From contig JAPVLO010000232.1 of NCBI GenBank assembly GCA_027257055.1, positions 1,860,001-1,924,000 of the forward strand: a DNA stretch of 64,000 nt, written 5' to 3'. The stretch comes from Cephalopachus bancanus (taxonomy: Eukaryota; Chordata; Mammalia; Primates; Tarsiidae). Below the pieces are notes generated by a model. It was given only the letters and a program-made list of their open reading frames with translations, had not been told where the DNA came from and made no database searches. Each line of letters starts with the position of its first letter. Position 1 is the first letter of the stretch. Below, piece after piece: positions 43,943 to 55,014 of this stretch. Both the position numbers and the translations under genes were made by a program.

Positions 43943-44188
43943 CTTTTTTTTTTGAGTGCGAGCCTCACTCTGTTGCCCAGGCTGGAGTGCAGTGGCTCGC
44001 TTTCGAGTACCGTAGCCTTGACCTGCTGGGCTCAGGTGATCCTTCCGCCTTAGTCTTTCAAGTAGTTGGAGCCACCAACCAGGTTAACTTATTTATTTAT
44101 TTATTGTAGAGACGAAGTCTCACTAAGTTGCCCAGGCTGGCCTCCAAGCAAATTGCTGTGATTACAGGTGTGAGCCACCATGCCCGGC
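43943..44188 (-). mobile_element. T1 SINE, internally deleted
   Basis: From 'ttttgagtgcgagcctcac' to 'gagccaccatgcccggc'; about 40 bases missing in the left arm. Confidence 0.85.
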
Positions 44189-44897
44189 AGGTTCTCTGTT
44201 CTGAGCCAGTCTCCCCCTCCTTTCCCCTTCTCTATCTCCTCAGAGCTCTTGGGGTCAGTGGGTATGGGCTTGTCCCATTGAGGAGGAGATCAAGGTGCTT
44301 GCAGGATCTAGGACACACGATGAATTAATAGCTCCCGTCCTGGAGCCCAGGGTCTCCCGCCATGGGTCTCTCTGTCAGTGCCCTGAGCTTGCCTTCCACT
44401 GCTCAGCCTGGTGTTCTGCCTCCTATTTTGAGACCATTGCCCACCGGAAACCCCACCCCATTGTCCCATGCTGCCCTGGCCTCCAGTACAGCTGACCTGG
44501 GGGGACAGCTTCTCCTCTGGCTGAGATAACTCCAGAAGATGCCTATCATGTTCAGGGAAGGGCTGCTCTGAACAAGCCCCTCTCCACTGGCAGACAATAC
44601 TCAGAAAGGAGGTAATCCAGCCTCCAGTCTCCTATCTGCAGCTTCCTGCCTTCTTTTCTACTCCTGGCCCACCTCTCTCCACCCCTGAAGGCTTTGATGC
44701 CTCTCAGAGGCCGGGTGTGAGGCTGGGCTGATCTCATCTACTCCATCACTTCCATCCAAAGGGGTGGGAAGGGGGCAAAGGTGCCTTTTTCTGGGCAGTC
44801 TGGTGATCTCCAGGAGGCAGGGATAGGGCAAGGGGGAGGTTTTGGCAGGGATGGTTCAATCCCCTGAGCTTTGTCTCAGGAAAAAGCTTTCTTCTGG
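44189..44897. other. Unique sequence
   Basis: No gene recognised. Confidence 0.5.
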
Positions 44898-45075
44898 CTG
44901 ATGGAGTCAGACACGTGTGGGTTTAGGCTTAGGCTCATCATGGGTGAGGCCAAGGATCTTGGGAAACTCAAGTACCTTCTCCAAACCCTGGTGTTCTTAC
45001 CTGCTGAGCAGGGGTGGATATGTCTACCACTTAAGGTTGTCATGAGGAAGAAACCTCGTGTGTACAGGGTACTGG
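44898..45075 (+). mobile_element. MIR
   Basis: Order of MIR landmarks: 'ggagtcagacacgtgtgggt', 'ggatcttgggaaactcaag', 'gtaccttctccaaacc', 'aggttgtcatgaggaag'. Typical of this ancient tRNA-derived SINE. Confidence 0.7.
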
Positions 45076-45488
45076 CCCAAGGAGGCTGGTGTGGCGGTCG
45101 TTCCTCCTGGTGACCATCTGGGAGGTGGGGCCTCTGGACAAAGGGGACTAGAACAGTCTACACCTCCCCCTTGACTGGAAGAAGCAGCTCGGGGTCCAAC
45201 AGGGAGTTGGAAGCCTCATCTTGGCATGGAAGGAAGAGCGTTTTGTTTATTTGATAAATATTTATTGGCAGCTTACTCCATGCCAGGTGCCCTCTGAGCA
45301 CCTGGAGAGACACTGTGAGCAAGGCAGTCCCTATTCTCAGGTGTGTGTGAATGGGCAGGGCCTGGGTGGTGCTGGGGAGGGACAGGGGACAGGAACAGAT
45401 AGCAACCAGATAAAAACAGTATAATGTCACACAGAGAAGGGTGCTTGGAAGGCAATTAAAATGGCATAAGGGTTTAGAAGGTAACAGG

Positions 45489-46062
45489 GGGCTGGACACA
45501 GTGGTGCACGCCTGTAATCCCAGCTACCCAGAAGACTGAGGCTAGAGGATCACTTGAGACCAGGAGTTAGAGACCTGCCTGGGCAATATAGTGAGAACCT
45601 GTCTCTAGAAAAACATTTTTAAAAAACTTAATTGGAGCCGGGCTCGGTGACTCAGCCTGTAATCCCTCGCTTGGGGAGGCTGAGGTGAGTGGATTGTTGA
45701 GCCCGCGGATTCGAGACCTGCCTGGGCAACTTGGCGAGACTTCATCTCTACAATAAATCAAAAATTAGCCGGGCGTGGTAGCACGTGCCTGTAGTTCCAG
45801 CTACTTGGAAGGCTGAGGCGAAGGATCGCCGGAACCCAGCAGGTCGAGGCTACGGTGGCCGGGAGCGGCCATTGCACTCCAGTCTGGGCGACAGAATGAG
45901 ACTCCAACTGAAAAAAAAAAAAAAACTTAATTGGGCATGGTGGCACACACCTGTAGTCCTAGCTAATTGGGGGACTGAGCCAGGAGGACCAGCCTAGGCA
46001 ATATAGTGAGAACTCCTCTCTAAAATAAATACATAAAAACAAAAACAAAAGCAAAAATAAGA
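45489..46062 (+). mobile_element. J-type SINE interrupted by a T2 SINE
   Basis: Left arm 45489-45635 with 'gcaatatagtgagaacctg'. After the nested copy the outer sequence resumes and carries a rearranged second left-arm-like stretch. Confidence 0.75.
45636..45920 (+). mobile_element. T2 SINE nested
   Basis: Flanked by 'aaaaacttaattgg' (45622-45635 and 45921-45934). Confidence 0.95.
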
Positions 46063-46134
46063 AGTGAAGGAGACAGATGGCACATGCACTATTTTCACAG
46101 GGGTATAGAGAGAAGGCCTTTCTGAGGAGGTGAT

Positions 46135-46412
46135 TGTGTGTGTGTGAGTTTCACTCTGTTGCCCAGGCTGGAGTGCAGTGATACGCTTATGGCCACCATA
46201 GCCTCAACCTGCTGAGCTCAGGTGATCCTTCTACCTCAGCTTTCCAAGTAGATAGAACCACAGGCATGCACCACCATGCCTGGCTAATTTTATGATTTAC
46301 TGTAGAGACAAGTTCTCACCAAGTTCCCTGGGCCAATCGAACCCCTGAGCTCAGGCAATTCTCTCGCCTCAGCCTCCCAACATGCTGGAATTACAGGTAT
46401 GAGCCACCACGC
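46135..46412 (-). mobile_element. T1 SINE in L2
   Basis: Flanked by exact 'ctgaggaggtgat' (46122-46134 and 46413-46425); the tail is now (gt)n. Confidence 0.95.
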
Positions 46413-46425
46413 CTGAGGAGGTGAT

Positions 46426-47080
46426 ACTTGAGCAGTATTGGAAGGCAGGGAAGGGGTGGACTCAGTTGTAAAAAGCAGTATGCTAGGAGCCCTGAGGTGC
46501 ACACCCAGCTCCAAGGACAAGCTAGAGGCTGGAGCAAGGGGTGCGGGGAGCTCTGTGCTGTGGCCACATCTGTCTGGTGACCTGTGCATACCTCACACCT
46601 CTCTCTCTGGGTCCACGGTTGTGACCTCTGTCCCCATGCAGTGGCCTGTTGCCTGCGTATGTGGAGGGGGTGCCGGGGAATGTCAGAGAGCTGACCAAGG
46701 CAGATTGTGTATTTTTTTTTAATTAGGTTATGCCAGGCAGCTGCGTAGGATTCTATTTATTTATTGGTTCTGACCTTGCTTCTTGATTAAAATTTCTGGG
46801 GCTATTTGCTGATGTCAGAGGCAATCTTGAGTTCTGAAAACACAGCAGGGCCCAGCTGTGGTCTCAAATTCTGGTCCCAAATGAGGGCCCGGCTAACCCT
46901 GCCAAGGAAGCAGAGGCATCGGGCAGGGCCCTCCGCGTGATCCTGCCCTGCCCTGTGTGCCAGCCTCGGGCCCTCATTAGGCCCAGAGTTCAGGGGAGAG
47001 AGTCAGCTCTGTCCTCAAGTCAAGCCGGTCGCTTGACTGAACTGACTGATACTTCCCCTCATTAAACTGATGCTCGTTCA
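46426..47080. other. Mostly unique sequence
   Basis: The start may still be L2. No gene recognised; the region 46720-47050 contains no SINE. Confidence 0.45.
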
Positions 47081-47720
47081 TCATTTCAAGGCAACACGTA
47101 TTTCTTGGGTCCTGGCACTGCGTAGGGAGCGGGCCCTATTGACGGCCCCGGGGAAGGTGTGCTAGGTGACAGCTATTCTGATGGGTGGGAGCCTGTAGAA
47201 CCCTGGCCCCGTGATGGTGTATTGCAAATGATCACACAGCTAGAGAGAAAAAAAAATGAACAAAAGAATGTCCCAGCTTCGTGGCTCATGCCTGTAATCC
47301 TAGCATTTTGGGAGGCTGAGGTAGGAGGATTGCTTGAGCCCAGAAGTTTGAGACTAGCCTGGGCACCAAGGTGAAAGCTTGCGTCTCCAAAAAAAAAATT
47401 TAAAAATTATCCATAGCCAGGCTTGGTGGCACAAGTCTGTAGTTCCAGCTACTTGGGAGGCTAAGGCGGAAAGACTGCCTGAGCCCAGGAGGTGGAGCAG
47501 TGATGGTGCCACTGCAATCCAGCCTGGGCAACAGAGTGAGACCCCTACTCAAGAAAACAAAACAAGGGCAACCCCTTTGGGTCCCCTCCCACTGTAGGAG
47601 CTTTTCTATCCTTTCAATAAATCCTACTTTCTAGAAAAAAAACCAAAAAACAAAAAAGAATGTCTCCGTCTTCAAGGGGCAGGCACCTAGTGGAGCTATC
47701 TGAGGGACCGTCCCTCAAAC
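47080..47720 (-). mobile_element. L2 fragment split by the composite retroposon
   Basis: 'caacacgtatttcttggg' and 'ctggcactgcgtaggg' upstream and 'gtctccgtcttcaaggggc', 'acctagtggagc' downstream are consecutive parts of an antisense L2 3' end. This confirms that 47273-47653 is one clean insertion. Confidence 0.6.
47273..47653 (+). mobile_element. Composite retroposon: dimeric SINE + LTR R-region + poly(A)
   Basis: One block flanked by an 11-bp duplication 'aaaagaatgtc' (47262-47272 and 47654-47664) within an L2 fragment. Order: (1) 47273-47565, an old dimeric Alu-like SINE ending 'cccctactcaagaaaac' plus a short A-rich tail; (2) 47566-47634, 'gggcaacccctttgggtccc' through 'ggagcttttctatcc' to AATAAA at 47616-47621 and 'cctactttctag', which resembles the R segment of class I ERV LTRs between transcription start and cleavage site; (3) poly(A) 47635-47650. 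A SINE followed by an ERV-derived 3' end with its own polyadenylation signal, mobilised as one unit, recalls the architecture of hominoid SVA but uses different parts. A related arrangement lies at 61330-61838. Confidence 0.8.
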
Positions 47721-48156
47721 CTGTGTGAAGTTGGGCTTTTCACACCTGCATTAACCAGGCACCAAGACGAAAGCGTATCCAAAAACCAGCTTTCCCAGGG
47801 CTTATCTCCCTGACTGAACCCACACGCTGCCTGCCTCCCCTGCCCCTACTGACCCAGGGAATCCATTGGCAGTGTCTGTGCTGTTTTTCTTTCATTTCTC
47901 CTAGGTCTCCCATGAGGTTTTCATTCTGAGTCATGGGGCTGGCTTGCCAACTTACCCTCCCAGGTCCCCATCCAGGTTCTTGTAATGTGGTATTCCCAGA
48001 TCTGAGAGGGTTTGCACATAACGTTTACCAGTTCCAAAGACATCACCCAGAGGTCCAGCAGGTGCTCCCCTCCACCTTCCTACGAAACTTGGATTTATAG
48101 CGTCCAACAGCCTGCTCCTTCTCCTGTGAACAGTCCAGCCTGTCCTCTCTCATTCT
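47721..48156. other. Unique sequence
   Basis: No gene recognised. Confidence 0.5.
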
Positions 48157-48174
48157 GCCTCAGGGCCTCCTTTA

Positions 48175-48314
48175 TAATAATTGTGTTTTAAAAGTAATGT
48201 AGAGATGAAGTCTTGCTATGTTGTCCAGACTGATCTTGAGTTCCTGGACTCTAGTGATCCTCCTGCCTGGGCCTCCCAAAGTGTTGGGATTACAGGTGTG
48301 AGCCATTGCACCCG
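48175..48314 (-). mobile_element. Free left-monomer SINE (FLAM-like)
   Basis: Left arm only, from 'agagatgaagtcttgctatg' to 'gagccattgcacccg', flanked by an 18-bp repeat (48157-48174 and 48315-48332, one mismatch). It inserted as a monomer. Confidence 0.88.
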
Positions 48315-48332
48315 GCCTCAGGGTCTCCTTTA

Positions 48333-49555
48333 AAGATCCTTGGTCTCTGGGGACGCACACTCACGGGTACTATTTTCAGGTGCCACAGCCTCCTGTAGGC
48401 TCCCCATGGCCTCCCAGCTTTCCCTTCCCTGTTCAGTCTCAGCTTTCCTTTTACAGCTCTGATGACATAAGGTGGTCTTGTCCCCTCCCAGTTGGCCGGG
48501 GCAAGGAAAGATCCTGGAGGGTGGTGGAACCCACCATGGAGATTTGGAAGTGTCCCTACACTGGCAGTGGATGGAGTGCCCCGTCACCTCCCAGAGCCAA
48601 GCAGGGGAGCACACCAGCACTGCTCATGGGCCTGGGGTGGGGGGTGGGAGTGCAGTGACCAGAAGCCCAGCCTGGGTTTGTTCTGGGGCGTCCACAGAGA
48701 GTGTGGTGGTGTGGGGTAGGCGGACGGTAGTTTCCCTGACCTCACCCGGCCTGATTCCCCCTGCTGGAACGACCTGGGCTCCATTCACAATGGCCTGTGC
48801 TGCGGGCTGCCCTTTTCTCTGCCCATTTCCTCAAGTGGGGGCTAGGGCTGAGCAGGCCAGGACCTGACTCTCTCCCCTGAGAGTGGGGGCTCCTGGGAAA
48901 GCCTGCTCAGGTGGAAGGTATGTGCCAGGGACTGGTGCCCACTTCCCTGATGGCCTTTCTTTCTCCATGACTGGACAATGACTCACCCAGGACAACGATG
49001 CCTGAGACTGACAGACCTGTGGGTTGTGGGGGGCAGGTGGGGTGGCCGGGGCAAGCAGGGAGACCCTCAGAGTTGGCCATGGGGGGTCACCTGGAAACAC
49101 ACAGGTATCCATCAGACAGCCACCGTGGGGTGCAGCGCAGAGCTGAGCCCTGGTGCCAGGCAGTGGGTGCAAAACAGCTGGAGAGAGAGAAGGTGGAGCA
49201 GGACCGACAGACTTCTGCGGTTGGTGAGCTGGTGGTGGGGAGGGCTCACACAACCCTGGGAGGCAGAGAAGGGAGTGAGTAAAGCAAAGCAGAGCCCACC
49301 CAGCAAGGCCAGGGGCTTGCCCAGGTCCCCAGCCTCAAGGAGGCTGCCTGGTCCCTGGAGAATTCCACCTGGGGGAGCCGAGAGGGTGGGGTCTCCATCC
49401 AGGGGACCGATTGGTGCCACGCATGAGGGTGGGACAGTAACCGGGGCCACAGCAGAGGGAACAGCTGGCCCTGGGAACAGCCCTATTGCTTTCCTCCTCT
49501 TTGCTCGTGTGCTCCAGGCCTCCTTCCTGGCCGCACTCTCTCCCATGCTGCTCTG
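48333..49555. other. Unique GC-rich sequence, 1.2 kb
   Basis: A 240-codon plus frame (48978-49700) and a 177-codon minus frame (49645-49112) overlap; both run into a SINE. High GC explains long frames, and no domain is visible. Confidence 0.5.
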
Positions 49556-49568
49556 TGTCTCTCTTTTC

Positions 49569-49864
49569 TTTTCTTTTTTTTTTTTTTTGAGTTGGTGTCT
49601 CACTCTGTCGCCCAGACTGGAGTGCAGGGGCTCTTTTCCGGCCAACGCAGCCTTGACCTGCTGGGTTCCGGCAATCCTTCCGCCTCAGCCTTCCAAGTAG
49701 CTGGAACTACAGGCGCATGCTACCACGCCCGGCTAATTTTTGATTTATTGTAGAGATGAGGTTTTGCCAAGTTGCCCAGGCAGTTCTCGAACCCGCGGGC
49801 TCAGGCAATCCACTCGCCTCAGCGTCCCAAAAGGCTGGGATTACAGGCTGAGCCACCGTGCCTG
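49569..49864 (-). mobile_element. T2 SINE
   Basis: Minus-strand copy flanked by 'ctctgtgtctct' sequences; 'tttgccaagttgcccagg'. Confidence 0.92.
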
Positions 49865-49963
49865 GACTCTGTGTCTCTTTTCTTTCTCCTCCTCCTGGGG
49901 AGTGTGAATGCTTGCCGGGAGCTCACACTTTCCTTCCACTCCATCCTGGCTCCTAGTCGGTTT

Positions 49964-50012
49964 TATTTATGTATTTAGAGGCAAGGTCTTGCTGAGTTGC
50001 CCAGGCTGAGGC
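49964..50012 (-). mobile_element. Short SINE fragment
   Basis: 'agaggcaaggtcttgctgag' then 'ttgcccaggctg', the middle of a minus-strand SINE. Confidence 0.5.
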
Positions 50013-51625
50013 ATGGAGTGGGTAAGTCTCTTCCTCGTGGTCGTGTTGCCAGCAAGGAGCAGAAGTGGGCTTTGGACCCTGGCCTCTGAGACCCATACTC
50101 CTCACCCTGAGCAGAATGGTGTTTGCTCTCAGGTCCTCCTTATCCATCTTTAGAGCACAGGACGGGCAAACACCTTACCACACTCAAATTCCTCCAGCGC
50201 GCCGTGTCCTTCCCAGGTGCACCAGTGCTCCAGTGTCTTGTCCCAGGGGCTCCGGCCTCTCCCAGCCAAGGAGGCTCAGGCCTGCAGAAGGTGGCTCAGG
50301 ACCCGTTGGGAGTTCTAGGCGGCACCTCCTTGGAGGCACCGCCCCCAGCCCTGTTGGCTCTCTTGCAGAACTCAGTCTGCAGATGTGGATCCCTGTGGGT
50401 CAGACCTTGTCTACCTCAAGCTCCCTTCTCCCACCTGGAACGACAGAAAGGCTGATGGTTTGAGAAGCATATTGGAGATCTGAAACGTTCTTTCGTTGCC
50501 ACCTAAGGAGTTAACCAGCTGGGGACTCTGTGTTTATATAAGTAATATCCGTCCATGGGGGTGTGTTCCTAGTGTCACATTGAGCTGTGGGAAAACACCT
50601 GATCTGGTGTGTTGTACACCTAGAGCATCCCCACCCTGAAACCCCTCTGACCTAACCACTCACAGGACACAGTGACTCAGGCATCACTGGCTGGAGGACT
50701 CAGCGGTTACCGATGTGAGAATGCCGGGTGGGGCGGAAGTGCTGGTGGACATACCTCCTTCTTTTCTGCTACTGATCTCATTTCCTGTGGCAGATGATTC
50801 TGCAGAGGCCTCAGGACCCCCTCTTCCTGGTTCCTGCCCTGGGGCTGTGAGCCAGCTGCCCCAGCAGGAGACACTCCGGCCAGCGCCAGCTCAGGGCTCC
50901 GGCATTCCCCACCCGGTGTTGGGAGGAAAAGCCCGTGTGGGAGAAGCTGAGGAGGAATGTTTCAGACCTGCTCAGTTATTAAAGACCTCTCAAGATCATG
51001 AGGCTGGGGAGGAACAAAGACACAGAAAGGAAATAAATTAAAAAATGCCCTACCCTGCTTTATGCCGTCAGGCCCGGGCGGAGGCATTTGGCAGATTGGC
51101 AGGCTTTTGGTGGAGGAAATTTCTGGCTGTATCAGGCAGCAGCCTCTGGGTGACCATGAGGGTCTTAGACGTGTCCCACCGGCCTAGATCTGTGACCCGC
51201 TGAGTTGGAGGGTTCGTGCTCCTTTTAAGGAGCATTTTGGATGTGTGGACCACCATTCTCCCTGACATCAACCTCAAAGATCAGGGATTCGACCTCCATG
51301 TCCCATCTTGCTCTTAATATTCCACCAGGAACAGGCGGCTTACAACTTTATCTGAAACTTTTGGTGTCAATTTACACAGAGAACAGGAACTACGTCCTGA
51401 GAGTAGGGGGCCTCAAGGGGTTCTTCCTTTCCTTGTTTTTAACCAGCCTCTTTCTAAGCTTTCTACTGGCGCCCTGGAACTTGGAGAACCTCCTAGCCAC
51501 ATTAAAGGTCATACGATTCCTTGTATGGAAAGATTCTAATATTTGATTGACAGAACGTTGCATTGGTGCTTTAAATTTTGGTCTTTATGGTGGGGGGTCA
51601 AGCCACTTCTCTTCATTGGGCTTTA
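50013..51625. other. Unique sequence, 1.6 kb
   Basis: No SINE and no recognised gene. A 101-codon plus frame at 51241-51546 contains a hydrophobic run (FFLSLFLTSLFLSFLLAP), but I cannot assign it or find splice support. It could be a fossil retroviral piece. Confidence 0.4.
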
Positions 51626-51638
51626 AAGAGAAACTCTT

Positions 51639-51929
51639 TTTTTTTTGAGTGGGAGTCTCACTCTGTCACTCAGGCAGGAAGTACAATGGCACGTTCATGG
51701 CCACTGCAGTCTCAACTTGCTGAGCTCAGGTGATCCTTCCACCTCAGCCTTCTAAGTAGCTGGGACTATAGGCGTGCGCCGCCACGTATGGCTATTTTTT
51801 CTTGATTTATTGTAGAGACAAGATCTTGCCAAAGTTGCCCGGGATGGTCTTGAACCACTGGGCTCAGGCAATCCTCTAGCCTCGCCTCCCAAAGTGCTGG
51901 TATTACAGGCGTGAGCCACTACGCTCGGC
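51639..51929 (-). mobile_element. T1 SINE
   Basis: Minus-strand copy with 'aaagagaaact' before and 'aagagagaaact' after. Confidence 0.9.
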
Positions 51930-51995
51930 CAAGAGAGAAACTTTTAAAACTAACCTTCCTAGGGAGAAGGTATGAGCTGAGAGAGACTCGGAGAA

Positions 51996-52080
51996 GTATT
52001 TTTTTTCTTCTTCTTCCTCTTCTCCTTCCCCTTCCCCTTCCTCCTCCTCCTCCTCCTCTTTCCTTCTCCTTCTTCTTCTT
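51996..52080. repeat. Polypyrimidine (TTC/CCT)n tract
   Basis: Expanded, impure pyrimidine tail of the following minus-strand SINE. Confidence 0.9.
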
Positions 52081-52366
52081 TGAGACAGAGTCTTACTCTG
52101 TTGCCCAAGCTGCAGTGCAGTGTCACAATCATAGTTCACCGCAGCCTCAAACTCCTGGGCTTAGCCATCCTCTTGCCTCGGCCTCCTGAGTAGCTGGGAC
52201 TATAGGTGCACGCTACCATGTCCAGCTAATTTTCATTTTTATTTTTGTAGAGATGAGGGTCTTCCTATGTTGCCCAGGCTGGTCTCAAATTTCTGGACTC
52301 ATGCAGTCCTCCTGCCTCAGCCTCCCAAAGTGCTGGGATTACATTGCCAGCCACCATGTTCAGCTT
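52081..52366 (-). mobile_element. J-type SINE
   Basis: 'gagacagagtcttactctg', linker 'tttcatttttatttttgtag'; AluJ-like. Confidence 0.88.
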
Positions 52367-52748
52367 CTTTTGGTCTCAAGTCCTCTGACATGCTGAGTCA
52401 CAAGCCACTGGCAAACACACAGGGTCACAGCCATTTCCTGCTGGTGGCACACCTACAAGTATGGTGGACAACCATGGGGGTGGGGTGGGAAGGAGAGCAT
52501 CCTCATTTTCCCTCTCACATTCTCCCTGGTCCAGGCATCTGACTTCCCCCACCCTCATCCTTGAACTTGGCTGAGAAGCCCAGAGATGCCAGCCTTGCTT
52601 CTTCTTCCCTCCCTGGGTGACCATCTCCTCTTTCTCCACCCGACTCCTGGTGAAGGGATAGGACCCCAGCACAGGACGTAGTAAGATCCAGGGGACCTTC
52701 AAGGCAAAAGAGCCCTCTGACCCCCCCTTTGCCAAGTTGACGCTGGAT
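52367..52748. other. Unique sequence
   Basis: Nothing recognised. Confidence 0.5.
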
Positions 52749-52763
52749 TAAAGCACGCTGCTG

Positions 52764-53073
52764 CAGGCCGGGCTCGGTGGCTCAGCTTGTAGTCCCACGC
52801 TTTGGGAGGCTGAGGTGAGTGGATTGCCTAAGCCCGTGGGTTTGAGACCTGCCTGACCAACTTGGTGTAGACCTCGTCCCTACAATAAATCAAAAAATTA
52901 GCCAGGCATGGTAGCGCACGCCTGTAGTTCCAGCCACTTGGAAGGCTAAGGCAGAAGATTCGCCGGAGCCCAGCAGGTCGAGGCTGTGGTGGCTGGGAGC
53001 GTGCCACTGCACCCCAGTCTGGGCGACAGAGTGAGACTCCAACTCAAAAAATAAAAAATGAATAAATAAAATA
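52764..53073 (+). mobile_element. T2 SINE
   Basis: Flanked by exact 'aaagcacgctgctg' (ends 52763; again 53074-53087); (aaat)n tail. Confidence 0.95.
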
Positions 53074-53300
53074 AAAGCACGCTGCTGTAACAGACCAGGT
53101 GTGCTCAAGAAATGGCCAATGCTGGCTTCCAGCATCTGATCTGCAGGCAATAGCCCTTGGGTGTTCTGAGGTTTGAGCAGATGGCAGCTGCCTCTGGAAG
53201 GGAGGTGCGTGGGGACCCTAATGGTCTTCTGCCCAAGGCTGTCACTGGGCTTTCCCACATGGGAAGATTTCAAAGGCTTTGGCTGGCACCTTTGCCTCCT

Positions 53301-53446
53301 TTTTTTTTTTTTTTGAGTTGGAGTCTCACTCTGTCACCCAGACTGGAGTGCAGTGGCCGCTCCCGGCTACCACAGCCTCGACCCGCTGCTGGGCTCCGGC
53401 GATCCTTCTGCCTCAGCCTTCCAAGTAGTTGGAACTACAGGCGCGG
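53301..53446 (-). mobile_element. SINE right arm opening a composite block
   Basis: Young-looking right arm only. 'cacctttgcctccttt' precedes it and recurs after 54118, enclosing this arm, a non-SINE spacer and two complete SINEs. Confidence 0.85.
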
Positions 53447-53512
53447 CTATTAAGTTATTTTTAACTGTGGTAAAAGACACATAAAATTAGCCATCCTCAC
53501 CATATATATATA
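53447..53512. other. Spacer between SINEs
   Basis: 'gtggtaaaagacacataaaa' then 'ttagccatcctcacc' and a TA run; resembles a common old L1-type fragment, not assigned. Confidence 0.4.
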
Positions 53513-53795
53513 TATAGAATCAGAGTCTTACCCTATCACCCAGGCTGGAGTAAAGTGGTACACTCATGGCCACCACAGCCTCGACCTGCTGGGCTCAAGA
53601 AATCCTTCCACCTCAGCCTTCCAAGTAGCTGGGACTACAGGCATGTGCCACCACGCCTGGCTACTTTTTTATTTATTGTAGAGATGAGGTCTTGCCAAGT
53701 TGCCCAGGCTAGACTTGAACCCATGGGCTCAGGCAACCCATTCACTTTGGCCTCCCAAAGGGCTGGGATTACAGGTCGAGCCTCTGAGCCCGGCC
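53513..53795 (-). mobile_element. T1 SINE
   Basis: 'gaatcagagtcttaccctat' to 'gagcctctgagcccggcc'. Confidence 0.9.
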
Positions 53796-53803
53796 TGATT
53801 AAC

Positions 53804-53821
<18 letters not shown>

Positions 53822-53835
<14 letters not shown>

Positions 53836-54118
53836 GAGTTGGAGTCTCGCTCTTGTCACCCAGGCTGGAGGGCAGTGGCACACTCCCGGCCACCCACCTC
53901 AGCCTTGACCTGCTGGGCTCCTGCGATCTTTCTGCCTCAGCCTTCCAAGTAGCCGGAACTATAGGTGCACGCTACCACACTCAGCTAGTTTTTGATTTAT
54001 TGTAGAGATGAGGTCTCGCCAAGTTGCCCAGGTGGGTCTCAAACCCACGGGCTCAGGCAATCCACTCACCTCGGCCTCCCAAAACGCTGGGATTACAGAC
54101 TGAACCACTGAGTCCGGC
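53822..54118 (-). mobile_element. T2 SINE
   Basis: Minus-strand copy with (cttttt)n tail, ending 'accactgagtccggc' directly against 'cacctttgcctccttt'. Confidence 0.9.
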
Positions 54119-54460
54119 CACCTTTGCCTCCTTTAAGTCAGGTGAGTCATGGATGTGGGACAGGGTGTCTGCTGGGGGACCCAGTGCTGCCAGGGTTGTT
54201 GACCAAATGAGGACATGAACTTCACAGGGTTTGGTCCTGGCCTCTCTCCTGACTCGTGTGTCTGAACTGCCAGAGAGGAGGATGGTGACCAAGGATGCTG
54301 TGGGAGACATACCTCTGCCCACCTAGAAGGGGGTCAGATGACTCCAGAGTGTGGGCTCTGGGTGCTAGAGGCAGAGCTCTGCACTGGGCCAGGCTAGAGA
54401 GAGGCAGAGAGAGGAGGGGAGCCGCGAGAAGCGAGGAGGCTAGCTCCACGATGGTGCTCC
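54119..54460. other. Unique sequence
   Basis: No gene recognised. Confidence 0.5.
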
Positions 54461-54465
54461 TCGTG

Positions 54466-54668
54466 GTGTTCGGGCAGTGCTCCAGGGCACTGCTCCAAGG
54501 CTGTGCTCCAGGACTGTCTCCAGGGTGGTGCTCTGAGGCTGTTCCTTGGGGCAGTGCTCCAGGTGGTGGTCTGGGTGGTGCTTGAGGTGATGCTCCAGGT
54601 GGTGCTCCAGGTCTGTGCTCTGGGGTAGTGCTCCAGGTGCTGCTCCAGGCTGTACTCCAGGGCTGGCT
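54466..54668 (+). repeat. Decayed 15-bp minisatellite
   Basis: About 13 units of a 15-base motif of the form 'gtgctccaggtggt'. Because 15 is a multiple of 3, all frames stay open: the minus strand reads as LEHH-rich repeats within frames of 182 and 208 codons. Confidence 0.85.
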
Positions 54669-55014
54669 CCGCCATGCTGCAGCATTGGGACCTAGAGGCT
54701 CCTGGAAAGGGCACCTCAGCCCGGAGTGCAGGGCAGCCCATGATGCCTGGCACCTCACTCTCACACCCACTCGGAAGGCCAGAAGACCTGCTCAGTGTAG
54801 GGCAAAACTCACATGGCCAGGAGAGACAGGCCCAGGCGGAAGGATCCAGAGGGATCCCGCAAGTGTTTATTGGAGACTTTCCCTCGAGCTGCACAGGGTG
54901 GGGTGGGGCACTGCCTTCAGCCCACTGTGGGGCGTGCCTGGCCTGGGGCTCTTCCTCGTCCCGGAGGGCAGGCCTGGGTTCAGCCAAGATTTCTAGAGCC
55001 AGGAGGAAGCTGGA
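54669..55014. other. Unique sequence
   Basis: No gene recognised. Confidence 0.5.

Larger units (their letters stand above)
45235..46720 (-). mobile_element. L2 fragment(s), interrupted by SINEs
   Basis: 'aaatatttattggcagctta', 'gccaggtgccctctgagc' and 'gtgagcaaggcagtccc' match antisense L2 3' end. After the SINEs, 'gaaggcctttctgaggagg' then 'gatacttgagcag' continue the same antisense L2 order. Confidence 0.65.

Noticed and set aside
48978..49700. 240-codon plus-strand open frame
   Set aside because: GC-rich DNA, overlapped by an equally open frame on the other strand, and its last third reads into an antisense SINE. No domain seen.
51241..51546. Small membrane protein gene
   Set aside because: A hydrophobic run occurs in a 101-codon frame, but there is no family match, no upstream signal and no splice support.
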